A DNA stretch of 64,000 nucleotides from assembly GCA_944387065.1 (NCBI GenBank), contig CALXDM010000002.1, positions 186,001 to 250,000 on the forward strand, given 5' to 3'. Source of the stretch: an uncultured Oscillospiraceae bacterium. GTDB taxonomy: Bacteria > Bacillota > Clostridia > Oscillospirales > Oscillospiraceae. Each line of letters starts with the position of its first letter. Within the stretch, counting starts at the first letter, position 1. The notes under the pieces were generated by a model. It did not search any database. It saw only the letters and a list, made by a program, of their open reading frames with translations, and was not told the origin of the DNA. Positions 14,623-22,993 of the stretch are shown here, one piece after another. The translations under genes and the position numbers were made by a program.

Positions 14623-16695
14623 ATGAGCTATTCTGTGCAAAACATCCGAAATGTCTGCCTGCTGGGCCATGGGGGGAGCGGGAAGACCGCCCTGGCGGAA
14701 AGCTTGCTGTATCGGACCGGGGCCATCGACCGGATGGGCCGGTCCGCGGACGGCAATACCACCTGCGACTATGATCCTGAAGAGGTCAAGCGCCAGATCT
14801 CCATCTCCCTGGCGGTGGCCCCCTTAGAGTACAAGGGGTGCAAGGTCAACGTGCTGGATACGCCGGGCAGCTTTGACTTTTCCGGCGAGGTGATGGAAGC
14901 CCTGCGGGCGGCGGACGCGGCCATCATCGTCTGCTCGGCCAAAGACGGGGTGTCGGTAGGCCTGGAGAAGGCCTGGCAGTACTGCCAGGAGCGCAATATG
15001 CCCCGCTTTGTCTATATCTCCAAAATCGACGAGGAGCACGCCGACTACAACGCCACCTTTGACGCGCTGCGCGCCCGGTACGGCAACAAGATCGCCCCCG
15101 TGGTGGTCCCCATCTGGGACGAGGGCAAGCGGGTTACCGGCCTCATCGACGTGCTCAACAAGCGGGCCTATGAGATCCAAGCGGGCAAGCGGACGGAGAT
15201 CGACATCCCCGAGGGCAAGGCCGAAGTGGTCACCCAGTTCAACGACGCGCTGAAGGAATCGGTGGCGGAGACCAGCGAGGCGTTCATGGACAAATTCTTC
15301 TCCGGTGAGGACTTCACCTACGCCGAGATGATCCAGGGCCTGCGCCAGGGTGTGCGGGAGCTGTCCCTGTTCCCGGTGCTGTGCGGCTCTGCCATCCAGA
15401 GCATGGGCTCGGGAATGCTCCTGGATTTCATCGCCGACCTGCTGCCCAACCCCATGGAGGGCAACTACCACAAGGCCACCCGCCAGGATGGGGAGACGGA
15501 GGAGTTCGTGGTATCCTCCGGCGGGGTGCCCACCGCTTTCGTGTTCAAGACAGTGGCCGACCAGTATGGCAAGTACTCCCTGGTCAAGGTGCTCTCCGGC
15601 ACCCTCACCCCCGATCTCACCCCGGTCAACGCCCGCACTGGGGACAGCGAGAAGCTGGGTCGGCTGTATATCATGCGGGGCAAAAAGGCCGAGGAGGTCA
15701 AGGAGCTGGCCTGCGGCGACATCGGGGCCATCGGCAAGCTGGAGCGGGTCAAGACCGGGGACACCCTGTGCGACCCCCGCAAGGTGGTGTCCCTCAAGCA
15801 GATCCCCTTTGCCGAACCCAACTACGCCAAGGCCATCGCGCCCAAGGCCCGGGGGCAGGAGGACAAGGTGGCCGCCGGCCTGGCCCGGCTCAACGAGGAG
15901 GACCCCAGCTTCACCGTAACCCACAACGCCGAGACCCGGCAGATGGTGGTCACCGCCGCCGGCGACATCCAGATGGACGTACTGGTAGCCAAGCTGAAAA
16001 ACCGCTTTGGGGTGGACGCGGAGCTGTCCGAGCCCCGGGTCCCCTATCGAGAGAAGATCCGCAAAATCGTGTCCAAGCAGGGCCGGCACAAGAAGCAGAC
16101 GGGCGGCTCCGGCCAGTTTGGCAACGTGTGGATCCGCTTTGAGCCCAATCCCGACAGCGAAGAGCCCGTCTTTGCCGAGGAGGTCTTTGGCGGCTCGGTG
16201 CCCAAGAACTTCTTCCCGGCAGTGGAAAAGGGCATCCGGGAGGCCTGCCTCCACGGGGTGCTGGCCGGCTACCCGGTGGTCAACCTGAAGGCGGTGCTGT
16301 ACGACGGCAGCTATCATCCGGTAGACTCCTCCGAGATCGCCTTCAAGACCGCCGCCCAGTTGGCCTACAAAGCCGCCCTGCCCGAGGCCAGCCCCGTGCT
16401 GCTGGAGCCGGTGGGTGAGCTGAAGGTCACCGTCCCCGATCAGTATATGGGCGACGTGATCGGCGACCTGAACAAGCGCCGGGGCCGGGTGATGGGGATG
16501 GAGCCCCTTCCCGACGGCGGGCAGATCATCACCGCCGAAGTGCCCATGGCCGAGATGTCCAGCTATGCCATCGACCTGCGGGCCATGACCCAGTCCCGGG
16601 GCAGCTTCACCTTCCACTTTGTCCGCTACGAGGACTGCCCTCCAGGGGCGCAGGAGAAAGCCATCGCCGCGGCCAAAGCCATGCAGGAGGAATAA
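14623..16695 (+). CDS. Elongation factor G-like GTPase (EF-G paralogue)
   Basis: A 690-residue translational GTPase with EF-G domain order: G domain (~8-270), domain II (~300-385), then III, IV and V. The P-loop is GHGGSGKT at 15-22 rather than the canonical EF-G AHIDAGKT, and the G3 element is DTPGSFDF. These features place it in the EF-G-like/EF-G2 group whose exact role is unsettled, rather than fusA itself. Domain IV (GGSGQFGNVWIRFEP) and domain V (MGDVIGDLNKRRGRVMGMEP) are intact. The ATG at 14623 has GAAGGAG upstream, 12 bases away. It stands as a single-gene unit between its own promoter and terminator. Confidence 0.88.
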   Translation: MSYSVQNIRNVCLLGHGGSGKTALAESLLYRTGAIDRMGRSADGNTTCDYDPEEVKRQISISLAVAPLEYKGCKVNVLDTPGSFDFSGEVMEALRAADAAIIVCSAKDGVSVGLEKAWQYCQERNMPRFVYISKIDEEHADYNATFDALRARYGNKIAPVVVPIWDEGKRVTGLIDVLNKRAYEIQAGKRTEIDIPEGKAEVVTQFNDALKESVAETSEAFMDKFFSGEDFTYAEMIQGLRQGVRELSLFPVLCGSAIQSMGSGMLLDFIADLLPNPMEGNYHKATRQDGETEEFVVSSGGVPTAFVFKTVADQYGKYSLVKVLSGTLTPDLTPVNARTGDSEKLGRLYIMRGKKAEEVKELACGDIGAIGKLERVKTGDTLCDPRKVVSLKQIPFAEPNYAKAIAPKARGQEDKVAAGLARLNEEDPSFTVTHNAETRQMVVTAAGDIQMDVLVAKLKNRFGVDAELSEPRVPYREKIRKIVSKQGRHKKQTGGSGQFGNVWIRFEPNPDSEEPVFAEEVFGGSVPKNFFPAVEKGIREACLHGVLAGYPVVNLKAVLYDGSYHPVDSSEIAFKTAAQLAYKAALPEASPVLLEPVGELKVTVPDQYMGDVIGDLNKRRGRVMGMEPLPDGGQIITAEVPMAEMSSYAIDLRAMTQSRGSFTFHFVRYEDCPPGAQEKAIAAAKAMQEE

Positions 16696-16703
16696 GCTAA
16701 GCC

Positions 16704-16749
16704 AGACAGAGGAACTGCCGCCCCAGCCGGGGCGGCAGTTCCTCTGTCT
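16704..16749. terminator. Bidirectional terminator between the EF-G-like gene and pyc
   Basis: A perfect stem of about 21 pairs with an AGCC loop between two converging genes. It is followed by TCTT-rich sequence on the plus strand. Confidence 0.85.
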
Positions 16750-16775
16750 CTTCCATAGGTCGCCTGTTGGAAGGC

Positions 16776-19700
16776 TTAGTTCTTTACCTTGATGGTCATC
16801 AGCAGCTCCCCGGCCTTGACGGAAGTGCCCTCTTTGATGAGCACCTGGTCCACGATCCCGTCCATCCGGGCCACCACCGAGGTCTCCATCTTCATGGCCT
16901 CGATGACCGCCAATACCTGGTTCTCCGTCACCACGTCCCCCGGCTTCACGTTCACCTTGGACACCATGCCCGGGATGGAGGAACCCACCTGGCTCTTGTC
17001 CTCCGGGTCGGCCAGCACCACATTCTTGCCCTTGACCTGGGCTCGCTTGTCGGGCACAGCCACCTCCCGGCGCATCCCGTTGAGCTCGAAGTTGACGGTG
17101 CGGGTGCCGTCCTCGTTCTGGTCACCCAGGCCCAGGTAGCGGATGACCAGGGTCTTGCCATCCTCGATGTTGATCTTGTTGGTCTCGCCCAGAGCCATGC
17201 CGTTGAAAAAGACGTGGCTGCCCATGCGCATGATGTAGCCGTACTCCTGGCGGTGGCGGCAGTAGTCCTCATACACCTTGGGAAACAGGCAGTAGGACAG
17301 CATCCCCCGCATATTGATGCGCCCCTCGTCCACGAAGCGGAGCATCTCCTGCCGGGTCTGGTCGAAGTCCACGGGGGGTAGCAGCTCACCGGGCCGGCAG
17401 GTGATGGGCTGCTCCCCTTTGAGCACCACCTCCTGCAGCCCCTCGGGCTGGAAGCCCCAGGCGGGCTGGCCCATCATGCCCTTGAAGTAGCTGACCACCG
17501 AGTCGGGGAAGGCCAGGCTCTTACCCCGCTCCACGATGTTCTCCGGGGTGAGGTCGTTTTGCACCATGAAGATGGCCAGGTCGCCCACCATCTTGGAGGA
17601 GGGCGTCACCTTGACGATGTCGCCCAGCATCTCGTTGACGGTGCGATACATCTCCTTGACTTCCTCAAACCGGTTGCCCAGCCCCAGGGACACCACCTGA
17701 GGATACAGGTTGGTGTACTGCCCGCCGGGGATCTCGTAGCGGTAGATATCGGTGGTGGGGCTGCGCAGCCCTTCGTCAAAGCTCTGGTAGCGCAGGCGCA
17801 CGTCCGCCCAGTAGTTGTCCAGCCGCTGGATCTCCCGCAGATCCAAGCCGGTGTCCCGCTCCTGGCCCTCCAGGGCGGCCACCACCGCCGACAGGGAGGG
17901 CTGGCTGGTCAGGGAGGACAGGGAGGCGGTGGCGCAGTCCACGATGTCCACCCCCGCCTCGGCGGCCATCAGGTAGGCGGCCACCTGGTTGGCGGTGGTG
18001 TCGTGGGTATGCAGGTGGATGGGCAGGCCCACCTCCTGCTTCAGGGTGGATACCAGCTTCCGGGCCGCGTAGGGCTTGAGCAAGCCGGACATGTCCTTGA
18101 TGCACAGGGTGTGGGCCCCCCGGCGCTCCAGCTCCTTGGCCATGTCCACATAGTACTTCAGGGTGTACTTGTCCCGCTTGGGATCCAGGATGTCGCCGGT
18201 GTAGCACATGGTGGCCTCCAGCAGCTTGTTCTGCTTGAGCACCTCGTCCATGGCCACCTCCATGCCGGGCAGCCAGTTGAGCGAGTCGAACACCCGGAAC
18301 ACGTCGATGCCCGACCGGGCCGCCTCCTTGACAAACTCCCGCACCAGATTGTCCGGGAAGTTGGCGTAGCCCACCATGTTGGACCCCCGCAGCAGCATCT
18401 GGAAGGGGATGTTGGGGATCTTCTCCCGGAGCATATCCAGCCGCTCCCAGGGCGACTCGTGGAGGAAGCGGTAGGCGGTGTCAAAAGTGGCTCCGCCCCA
18501 CATCTCCAGGGAGAAGCAGTCGTTGAGGATCTCCGCCACCCCGTCGGCCCCCTTGACCATATCCCGGGTGCGCATCCGGGTGGACAGCAGGGACTGGTGG
18601 GCGTCGCGCATGGTGGTGTCGGTGATGAGCAGCTTCTTCTGCTCCAGCACCCATTGCTTGACCGCCTCGGGCCCCTTGGTGTCCAGCAGCTGCTTGAGCC
18701 CGCACAGCGGCCGGTCCCCCTTGGGGGTGGGGAAGCGGGGGGTGTCGTACTGGTGGCGCTCGGTGTCCGGGTTGTCCACCTGGATCTGGGCGATGTACTT
18801 GAGCACCTTGGTGGCCCGATCCCGGCTGTTCTCGATGTCGAACAGCTCGGGGGTGTCGTCGATAAACTTGGTGTGGCACTTGCCCGCGTGGAAATCCGGA
18901 TGGGTCAGAATATTGGTGATGAAGGGGATGTTGGTCTTGACCCCACGCACATGCTCCTCGCTCACGGCCCGGGTCGCCCGGCGGCAGGCCCCCTCAAAGG
19001 TGTTGTCCCAGGAGGTGACCTTCACCAGCAGGGAGTCATAGTAGGGGGAGATGACGGTACCCGCCGCGGCGTTGCCCCCGTCCAGACGCACCCCGAAGCC
19101 GCCGCCGGAGCGGTAGGCGGTGATCTTGCCGGTGTCGGGGGCGAAGTGGTTGGCCGGATCCTCGGTGGTCACCCGGCACTGGATGGCATAGCCGTTCATG
19201 CGCAGGTCCTCCTGCCGAGCCAGGCCGATAGCCGGGTGGGACAGGGGATGTCCCTCGGCGATGAGGATCTGGGCCCGCACCAGGTCCACCCCGGTGACCA
19301 TCTCGGTGACGGTGTGCTCCACCTGGATGCGGGGGTTCATCTCGATGAAGTAGTGCTGACCGGTCTTTCCATCCACCAGGAATTCCACGGTGCCGGCATT
19401 GACATAGTTGACGTGCTTGGCGATCTTCACCGCGTCGGCCCGCAACGCCTCGATGGCGTCCTTGGGCACCGACCAGGCGGGGGCGTACTCCACCACCTTC
19501 TGATAGCGCCGCTGGAGGGAGCAGTCCCGCTCTCCCAGGTGCATCACGTTGCCGTGCTCATCGGCCAAGATCTGCACCTCAATGTGCTTGGGCTGTACCA
19601 GGAACTTCTCGATGAAGATGTCCTCGTTGCCAAAGGCTTTCCGGGCCTCGTTCTTCACCAGCTGGAACTCCCGGCGCACATCCTCCTCGTTGTCACACCG

Positions 19701-20222
19701 GCGCATTCCCCGGCCGCCGCCGCCGGCCGCCGCCTTTAGGATGATGGGGAAGCCGTAGCTCACCGCCATCTCCACCGCCTCATCCGCGTCCCGCAGCGGC
19801 TGGGTGGAGCCGGGGATGATGGGCACGCCGCAGGCGATGGCCGTAGCCTTGGCCGCCAGCTTGTCCCCCATCTGGGCCAGGATGTGGGAGGGAGGGCCGA
19901 TGAACTTGATGCCATTCTGCTCACAGGCCTTGGCAAACTCCGCGTTCTCGCTGAGAAAACCGTAGCCGGGGTGGATGGCGTCCACCCCCCGGCGCCGGGC
20001 CAGGTCAATGATCCCCGGGATGTCCAGGTAGGCCCCCAGGGGGGACTGGTTCTCCCCGATGAGATAGGCCTCGTCCGCCTTGATGCGGAACATGGAGTTG
20101 ATGTCCTCATTGGAATACATGGCTACGGTGTGCACTCCCAGGTCGTAGCAGGCGCGGAAAATGCGGATGGCGATCTCGCCGCGGTTTGCCGCCAATACCT
20201 TAGAAAACTGTGCTGCGGGCAC
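16776..20222 (-). CDS. pyc: Pyruvate carboxylase
   Basis: A 1148-residue biotin enzyme that carboxylates pyruvate to oxaloacetate using ATP. Domain order is biotin carboxylase (~1-460, starting KVLAANRGEIAIRIFRA, with GGGGRGMR and NPRIQVEHTVTE), then carboxyltransferase (~540-820, with DTTMRDAHQSLLSTRMRT and LHTHDT), then a PC-specific region, and a C-terminal biotinyl domain with EAMKMETS near 1105. The length is normal for the single-chain enzyme. The start is a GTG at 20222 with GAAGGAGGGGG upstream. With malic enzyme, fumarase alpha and fbp in this window it fits pyruvate/C4-acid metabolism and gluconeogenesis. Confidence 0.97.
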   Translation of the reverse strand: MPAAQFSKVLAANRGEIAIRIFRACYDLGVHTVAMYSNEDINSMFRIKADEAYLIGENQSPLGAYLDIPGIIDLARRRGVDAIHPGYGFLSENAEFAKACEQNGIKFIGPPSHILAQMGDKLAAKATAIACGVPIIPGSTQPLRDADEAVEMAVSYGFPIILKAAAGGGGRGMRRCDNEEDVRREFQLVKNEARKAFGNEDIFIEKFLVQPKHIEVQILADEHGNVMHLGERDCSLQRRYQKVVEYAPAWSVPKDAIEALRADAVKIAKHVNYVNAGTVEFLVDGKTGQHYFIEMNPRIQVEHTVTEMVTGVDLVRAQILIAEGHPLSHPAIGLARQEDLRMNGYAIQCRVTTEDPANHFAPDTGKITAYRSGGGFGVRLDGGNAAAGTVISPYYDSLLVKVTSWDNTFEGACRRATRAVSEEHVRGVKTNIPFITNILTHPDFHAGKCHTKFIDDTPELFDIENSRDRATKVLKYIAQIQVDNPDTERHQYDTPRFPTPKGDRPLCGLKQLLDTKGPEAVKQWVLEQKKLLITDTTMRDAHQSLLSTRMRTRDMVKGADGVAEILNDCFSLEMWGGATFDTAYRFLHESPWERLDMLREKIPNIPFQMLLRGSNMVGYANFPDNLVREFVKEAARSGIDVFRVFDSLNWLPGMEVAMDEVLKQNKLLEATMCYTGDILDPKRDKYTLKYYVDMAKELERRGAHTLCIKDMSGLLKPYAARKLVSTLKQEVGLPIHLHTHDTTANQVAAYLMAAEAGVDIVDCATASLSSLTSQPSLSAVVAALEGQERDTGLDLREIQRLDNYWADVRLRYQSFDEGLRSPTTDIYRYEIPGGQYTNLYPQVVSLGLGNRFEEVKEMYRTVNEMLGDIVKVTPSSKMVGDLAIFMVQNDLTPENIVERGKSLAFPDSVVSYFKGMMGQPAWGFQPEGLQEVVLKGEQPITCRPGELLPPVDFDQTRQEMLRFVDEGRINMRGMLSYCLFPKVYEDYCRHRQEYGYIMRMGSHVFFNGMALGETNKINIEDGKTLVIRYLGLGDQNEDGTRTVNFELNGMRREVAVPDKRAQVKGKNVVLADPEDKSQVGSSIPGMVSKVNVKPGDVVTENQVLAVIEAMKMETSVVARMDGIVDQVLIKEGTSVKAGELLMTIKVKN

Positions 20223-20274
20223 GAAAACCCCCTCCTTCTATGGTGACGCTGCATGCTGCGTATCATCTGTTTCC

Positions 20275-20303
20275 ATTATAGCGCTGAACCGACTACCACG
20301 CAA
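20275..20303 (-). promoter_or_regulatory. Sigma-A promoter of pyc
   Basis: Minus-strand TTGCGT, 17 bases, TATAAT, giving a leader of about 45 bases. Confidence 0.75.
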
Positions 20304-20390
20304 TGCGTGAAATGCAGCCGATGGAAAAAATCAGCGTTACTGCTATGAAAACCGCGCACGGTGTGTGCGGTTTATGCGAAAAAGACGAAA

Positions 20391-20407
20391 GTCCGCCAGC
20401 GGCGGAC
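20391..20407 (-). terminator. Terminator of spmAB
   Basis: GTCCGCC, three-base loop, GGCGGAC. On the minus strand it is followed by TTTCGTCTTTTTC. A second dyad (20349-20373) lies just beyond it. Confidence 0.75.
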
Positions 20408-20424
20408 AGTCTGTCTCCCCGCCC

Positions 20425-20946
20425 TCACCCAAACAGCAGGCGCACCGCCCAGCCTGCGGCCAGAAAGCCTACAAGGTCGGCGCACAGGGCGGCGGGGATG
20501 GCATAGCGGGTCCGGGCGATCTTAGCCGCGCCAAAGTAGACCGCCACCGTATAGAAGGTGGTCTCGGTGGAGCCCAGCATCACCGCCGCCGTGCGCCCCA
20601 CCGGGGAATCGGGGCCGTAGGCGGCCATCAGTTCCGCCCCCACCCCCAGGGCGGCCGAGCCGCTCACCGGACGCACCAGCAGCAGCCCGACCGTCTCGGG
20701 CGGGATGCCCACTGCCGTCAGGGCGGGCTCCAGCACCTCCCCCAGCAGCTCCAGGGCCCCGGAGGCCCGGAGCATATACACTGCCGTGAGCAGGCAGATC
20801 AGGGCCGGGGCGATGCCCACGCACACCTTCAGCCCCTCCCCTGCTCCGTCGGTCAGGGCGCCCCACAGATCCACCTTCCGGGCCAGCCCCCAAAGGGACA
20901 CGCCCAGCATCAGCCCCGGGACCACCATGGCCATGGCCAGCTCCAT
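20425..20946 (-). CDS. spmB: Spore maturation protein B
   Basis: A 173-residue membrane protein of the nucleoside-recognition/Gate family. Recognisable parts are AGEGLKVCVGIAPALICLLTA and LLLVRPVSGSAALGV, followed by YGPDSPVGRTAAVMLGSTETTFYT. In Bacillus SpmA and SpmB act together in dehydrating the spore core. The ATG at 20946 is used because GTGAGGGG lies just upstream and it is five bases after the spmA stop. The frame is open further upstream inside spmA. Confidence 0.93.
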   Translation of the reverse strand: MELAMAMVVPGLMLGVSLWGLARKVDLWGALTDGAGEGLKVCVGIAPALICLLTAVYMLRASGALELLGEVLEPALTAVGIPPETVGLLLVRPVSGSAALGVGAELMAAYGPDSPVGRTAAVMLGSTETTFYTVAVYFGAAKIARTRYAIPAALCADLVGFLAAGWAVRLLFG

Positions 20947-20951
20947 CCCCC

Positions 20952-21527
20952 TCACCTCCACACGCGGGCCAGCAGCTTGGCTGCCAGGATACCAGCCGTC
21001 ACCGACAGCGCCGAGGTCAGCCATACCGCCGGCAGGATATCAAAGGGAGTCTGACAGCCAGCCGCCGCGCGCAGGCTGGCCACCGTTGCGGGGATGAGCT
21101 GGATGGAGGCGGTGTTGCACACCACCAGCATACAAAGGCTGTCCGAGGCAACCCCCGGCGAGCGCCGGGCCATGCGCCGGGCCGCCTCCAGCCCCAGGGG
21201 GGTGGCTGCATTCCCTAAGCCCAGCAGGTTGGCCGATACATTGGCGCTCACCGCGTCCATGACCTCCCCCTCCCGGGCGAAGTCTGGGTAGAGCCGGCCC
21301 AGCACCGGGCGCAGCAGCCGGGACAGCCCCCGGGCCAGGCCGCCCCGGCGCATCACCTCCATCACCCCCATCCACAGGCACAGCGCCCCGGCCATACTCA
21401 GGCACAGCTCCACACCGGCCCCCGCCCCCTCCAGGGCGGCGGCCGCCACCGCATCTGCCCGGCCGGTGGCCAGCCCGCACAGGATAGCCGCCCCCACCAT
21501 CACCGTCCAGATCACCGCCATGGCCAT
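20952..21527 (-). CDS. spmA: Spore maturation protein A
   Basis: A 191-residue membrane protein, partner of SpmB. Family motifs are MAGALCLWMGVMEV, then NVSANLLGLGNAATPLGLEAARRM, and CMLVVCNTASIQLIPATV. Spacing to spmB is only a few bases, so the two are one operon. It is expected to be expressed in the mother cell during sporulation; I did not identify a sigma-E promoter with confidence. Confidence 0.93.
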   Translation of the reverse strand: MAMAVIWTVMVGAAILCGLATGRADAVAAAALEGAGAGVELCLSMAGALCLWMGVMEVMRRGGLARGLSRLLRPVLGRLYPDFAREGEVMDAVSANVSANLLGLGNAATPLGLEAARRMARRSPGVASDSLCMLVVCNTASIQLIPATVASLRAAAGCQTPFDILPAVWLTSALSVTAGILAAKLLARVWR

Positions 21528-21657
21528 ATCCCTTCCCCCTTTCCCGCAAGTCCTCTCCCACTATACGTCCCGACCCTGGGGATCATGTCCCCGCCAGCAC
21601 ACCTTCCTTTCCTTCGCCGCAGACCGGCAGGAAATTCTATTTTTCCCCATTTTGTGA

Positions 21658-21685
21658 TTGACAAAATTATACGATATGTTATAAT
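21658..21685 (+). promoter_or_regulatory. Sigma-A promoter of abrB-like gene
   Basis: TTGACA, 16 bases, TATAAT in an AT-rich stretch about 60 bases upstream of the start codon. Confidence 0.8.
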
Positions 21686-21742
21686 AATCTTGGTCGACGA
21701 GAGACAATCTATCTACTGTTCCATGCCAAGGAGGGAACCCAC

Positions 21743-21991
21743 ATGAAATCTACTGGAATTGTACGAAAAGTCGACGAGTTGGGCCGAATTGTGCTGCCCA
21801 TCGAGCTGCGCCGCACCCTGGACATTGCAGAGCGTGATCCCTTGGAGATCTACGTTGAGGGCACCTCTGTCGTACTCAGAAAGTATCTTCCCGCCTGTGT
21901 TTTTTGCGGGGAATCCCGGGATGTCATCAATTTCAAGGACAAAAACGTTTGTGCAAACTGCCTAAAGGAGCTGTCCCAAAATCCAGCGTGA
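21743..21991 (+). CDS. abrB: AbrB-type transition-state regulator with C-terminal zinc ribbon
   Basis: An 82-residue DNA-binding protein. Residues 1-47 are almost the textbook AbrB/SpoVT swapped-hairpin domain (MKSTGIVRKVDELGRIVLPI, then ELRRTLDIAERDPLEIYVEG). Bacillus AbrB continues with a multimerisation region. Here the tail carries CVFC and CANC (Cys52, 55, 70, 73), a probable zinc ribbon. It likely represses stationary-phase or sporulation genes during growth. It is a single-gene unit with its own promoter and terminator; GGAGGG precedes the ATG. Confidence 0.9.
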   Translation: MKSTGIVRKVDELGRIVLPIELRRTLDIAERDPLEIYVEGTSVVLRKYLPACVFCGESRDVINFKDKNVCANCLKELSQNPA

Positions 21992-22006
21992 GCCCCCTAT
22001 AAGCAG

Positions 22007-22035
22007 AGAGACCGCGGATCTCCTCCGCGGTCTCT
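22007..22035 (+). terminator. Terminator of the abrB-like gene
   Basis: An 11-pair stem (AGAGACCGCGG arm) with a seven-base loop followed by TTCGTTTTT. Confidence 0.9.
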
Positions 22036-22081
22036 TTCGTTTTTATGCCTGGAAATTTTGGATGCAAAAATATACGTATTG

Positions 22082-22912
22082 TTATCTTTTGCCCAGCGCC
22101 CGCTCATACAGGGTCCTTCGGCTGCATCCCATTTCCCGGGCGGCTTGGGCAGCGGCCTGCTTCAGGGACAGCCCCTCCCCCCGCAGCTGCTCTACCCGGG
22201 CCAGGGCGGCGCCTAGGTCCACTTCCTCCGGCGCCGGAGCAGCCCCCTCCACCACCAGTACGAACTCTCCCCTTGGCTGCTGCTGGCTGTACCGCTCCGC
22301 CAGCTCTCCCAGGGGCAGGCGCAGAGTCTCCTCATGGAGCTTGGTCAGCTCCCGGCACAGCACCGCCCGGCGGTCCGCCCCCAGAACGTGGGCCAGCTCA
22401 GCCAGGGTGGCAGCCAGCTTGTGGGGCGCCTCGTAGAACACCATGGTCCGTTCCTCCTTCCGCAGGTTGTCCAACCGGCCCCTGCGGTTTTTCCTGTTCT
22501 GGGGGAGGAAGCCCTCAAAGGTGAAGCGGGCGGTGGGCAACCCCGCCACGGACAGCGCGGTGGTCAGGGCACAGGGCCCGGGGATGGCGCAAACCGGCAC
22601 CCCCGCCGCAGCGCACAGGGCCACCAGCTCCTGGCCAGGATCGGAGATGGCCGGGGTGCCCGCGTCGGTGACCAGGGCGCAGCTCTCCCCCGCCAGCAGC
22701 CGGTTCAGGATGGCGGCCCCCGACGTGTCCAGGTTGTGTCGGTGATAGGCCGCCATGGGCTTTTTGATCCCCAGGTGGTTGAGCAGCTTCACCGTCACCC
22801 GGGTGTCCTCTGCGGCAATGAAGTCCACCTGGGCCAGGGTGTCCGCCATCCGCCGGGAGATGTCCCCCAGGTTCCCGATGGGGGTCGGGACCAGGTATAA
22901 GGTTCCACACAT
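22082..22912 (-). CDS. rsmI: 16S rRNA (cytidine-1402 2'-O)-methyltransferase
   Basis: A 276-residue SAM-dependent methyltransferase that modifies C1402 in the ribosomal decoding site. The tetrapyrrole-methylase fold is evident: GTLYLVPTPIGNLGDIS at the start, AAEDTRVT, LVTDAGTPAISDPG, and AIPGPCALTTALSVAGLP. The C-terminal HTH-like extension (LKQAAAQAAREMGCSRRTLY) is typical of RsmI. The ATG at 22912 has GGAGGAGAGG five bases upstream and is preferred over the ATG at 22936. Confidence 0.93.
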   Translation of the reverse strand: MCGTLYLVPTPIGNLGDISRRMADTLAQVDFIAAEDTRVTVKLLNHLGIKKPMAAYHRHNLDTSGAAILNRLLAGESCALVTDAGTPAISDPGQELVALCAAAGVPVCAIPGPCALTTALSVAGLPTARFTFEGFLPQNRKNRRGRLDNLRKEERTMVFYEAPHKLAATLAELAHVLGADRRAVLCRELTKLHEETLRLPLGELAERYSQQQPRGEFVLVVEGAAPAPEEVDLGAALARVEQLRGEGLSLKQAAAQAAREMGCSRRTLYERALGKR

Positions 22913-22993
22913 ATCCTCTCCTCCAAACCCGTGCATTGTGCCGGGGGCATATTCCCCGTTGGGATGGCTGGCGCCATTCCTCTGGATGGGGCC

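Noticed and set aside
14824..16617. A 597-codon minus-strand frame opposite the EF-G-like gene
   Set aside because: Shadow frame; the plus-strand gene is conserved from end to end.
17559..19739. A 726-codon plus-strand open frame opposite pyc
   Set aside because: It is antisense to the pyruvate carboxylase coding sequence, with His/Gly/Pro/Val-rich composition typical of GC-rich shadow frames and no domain.
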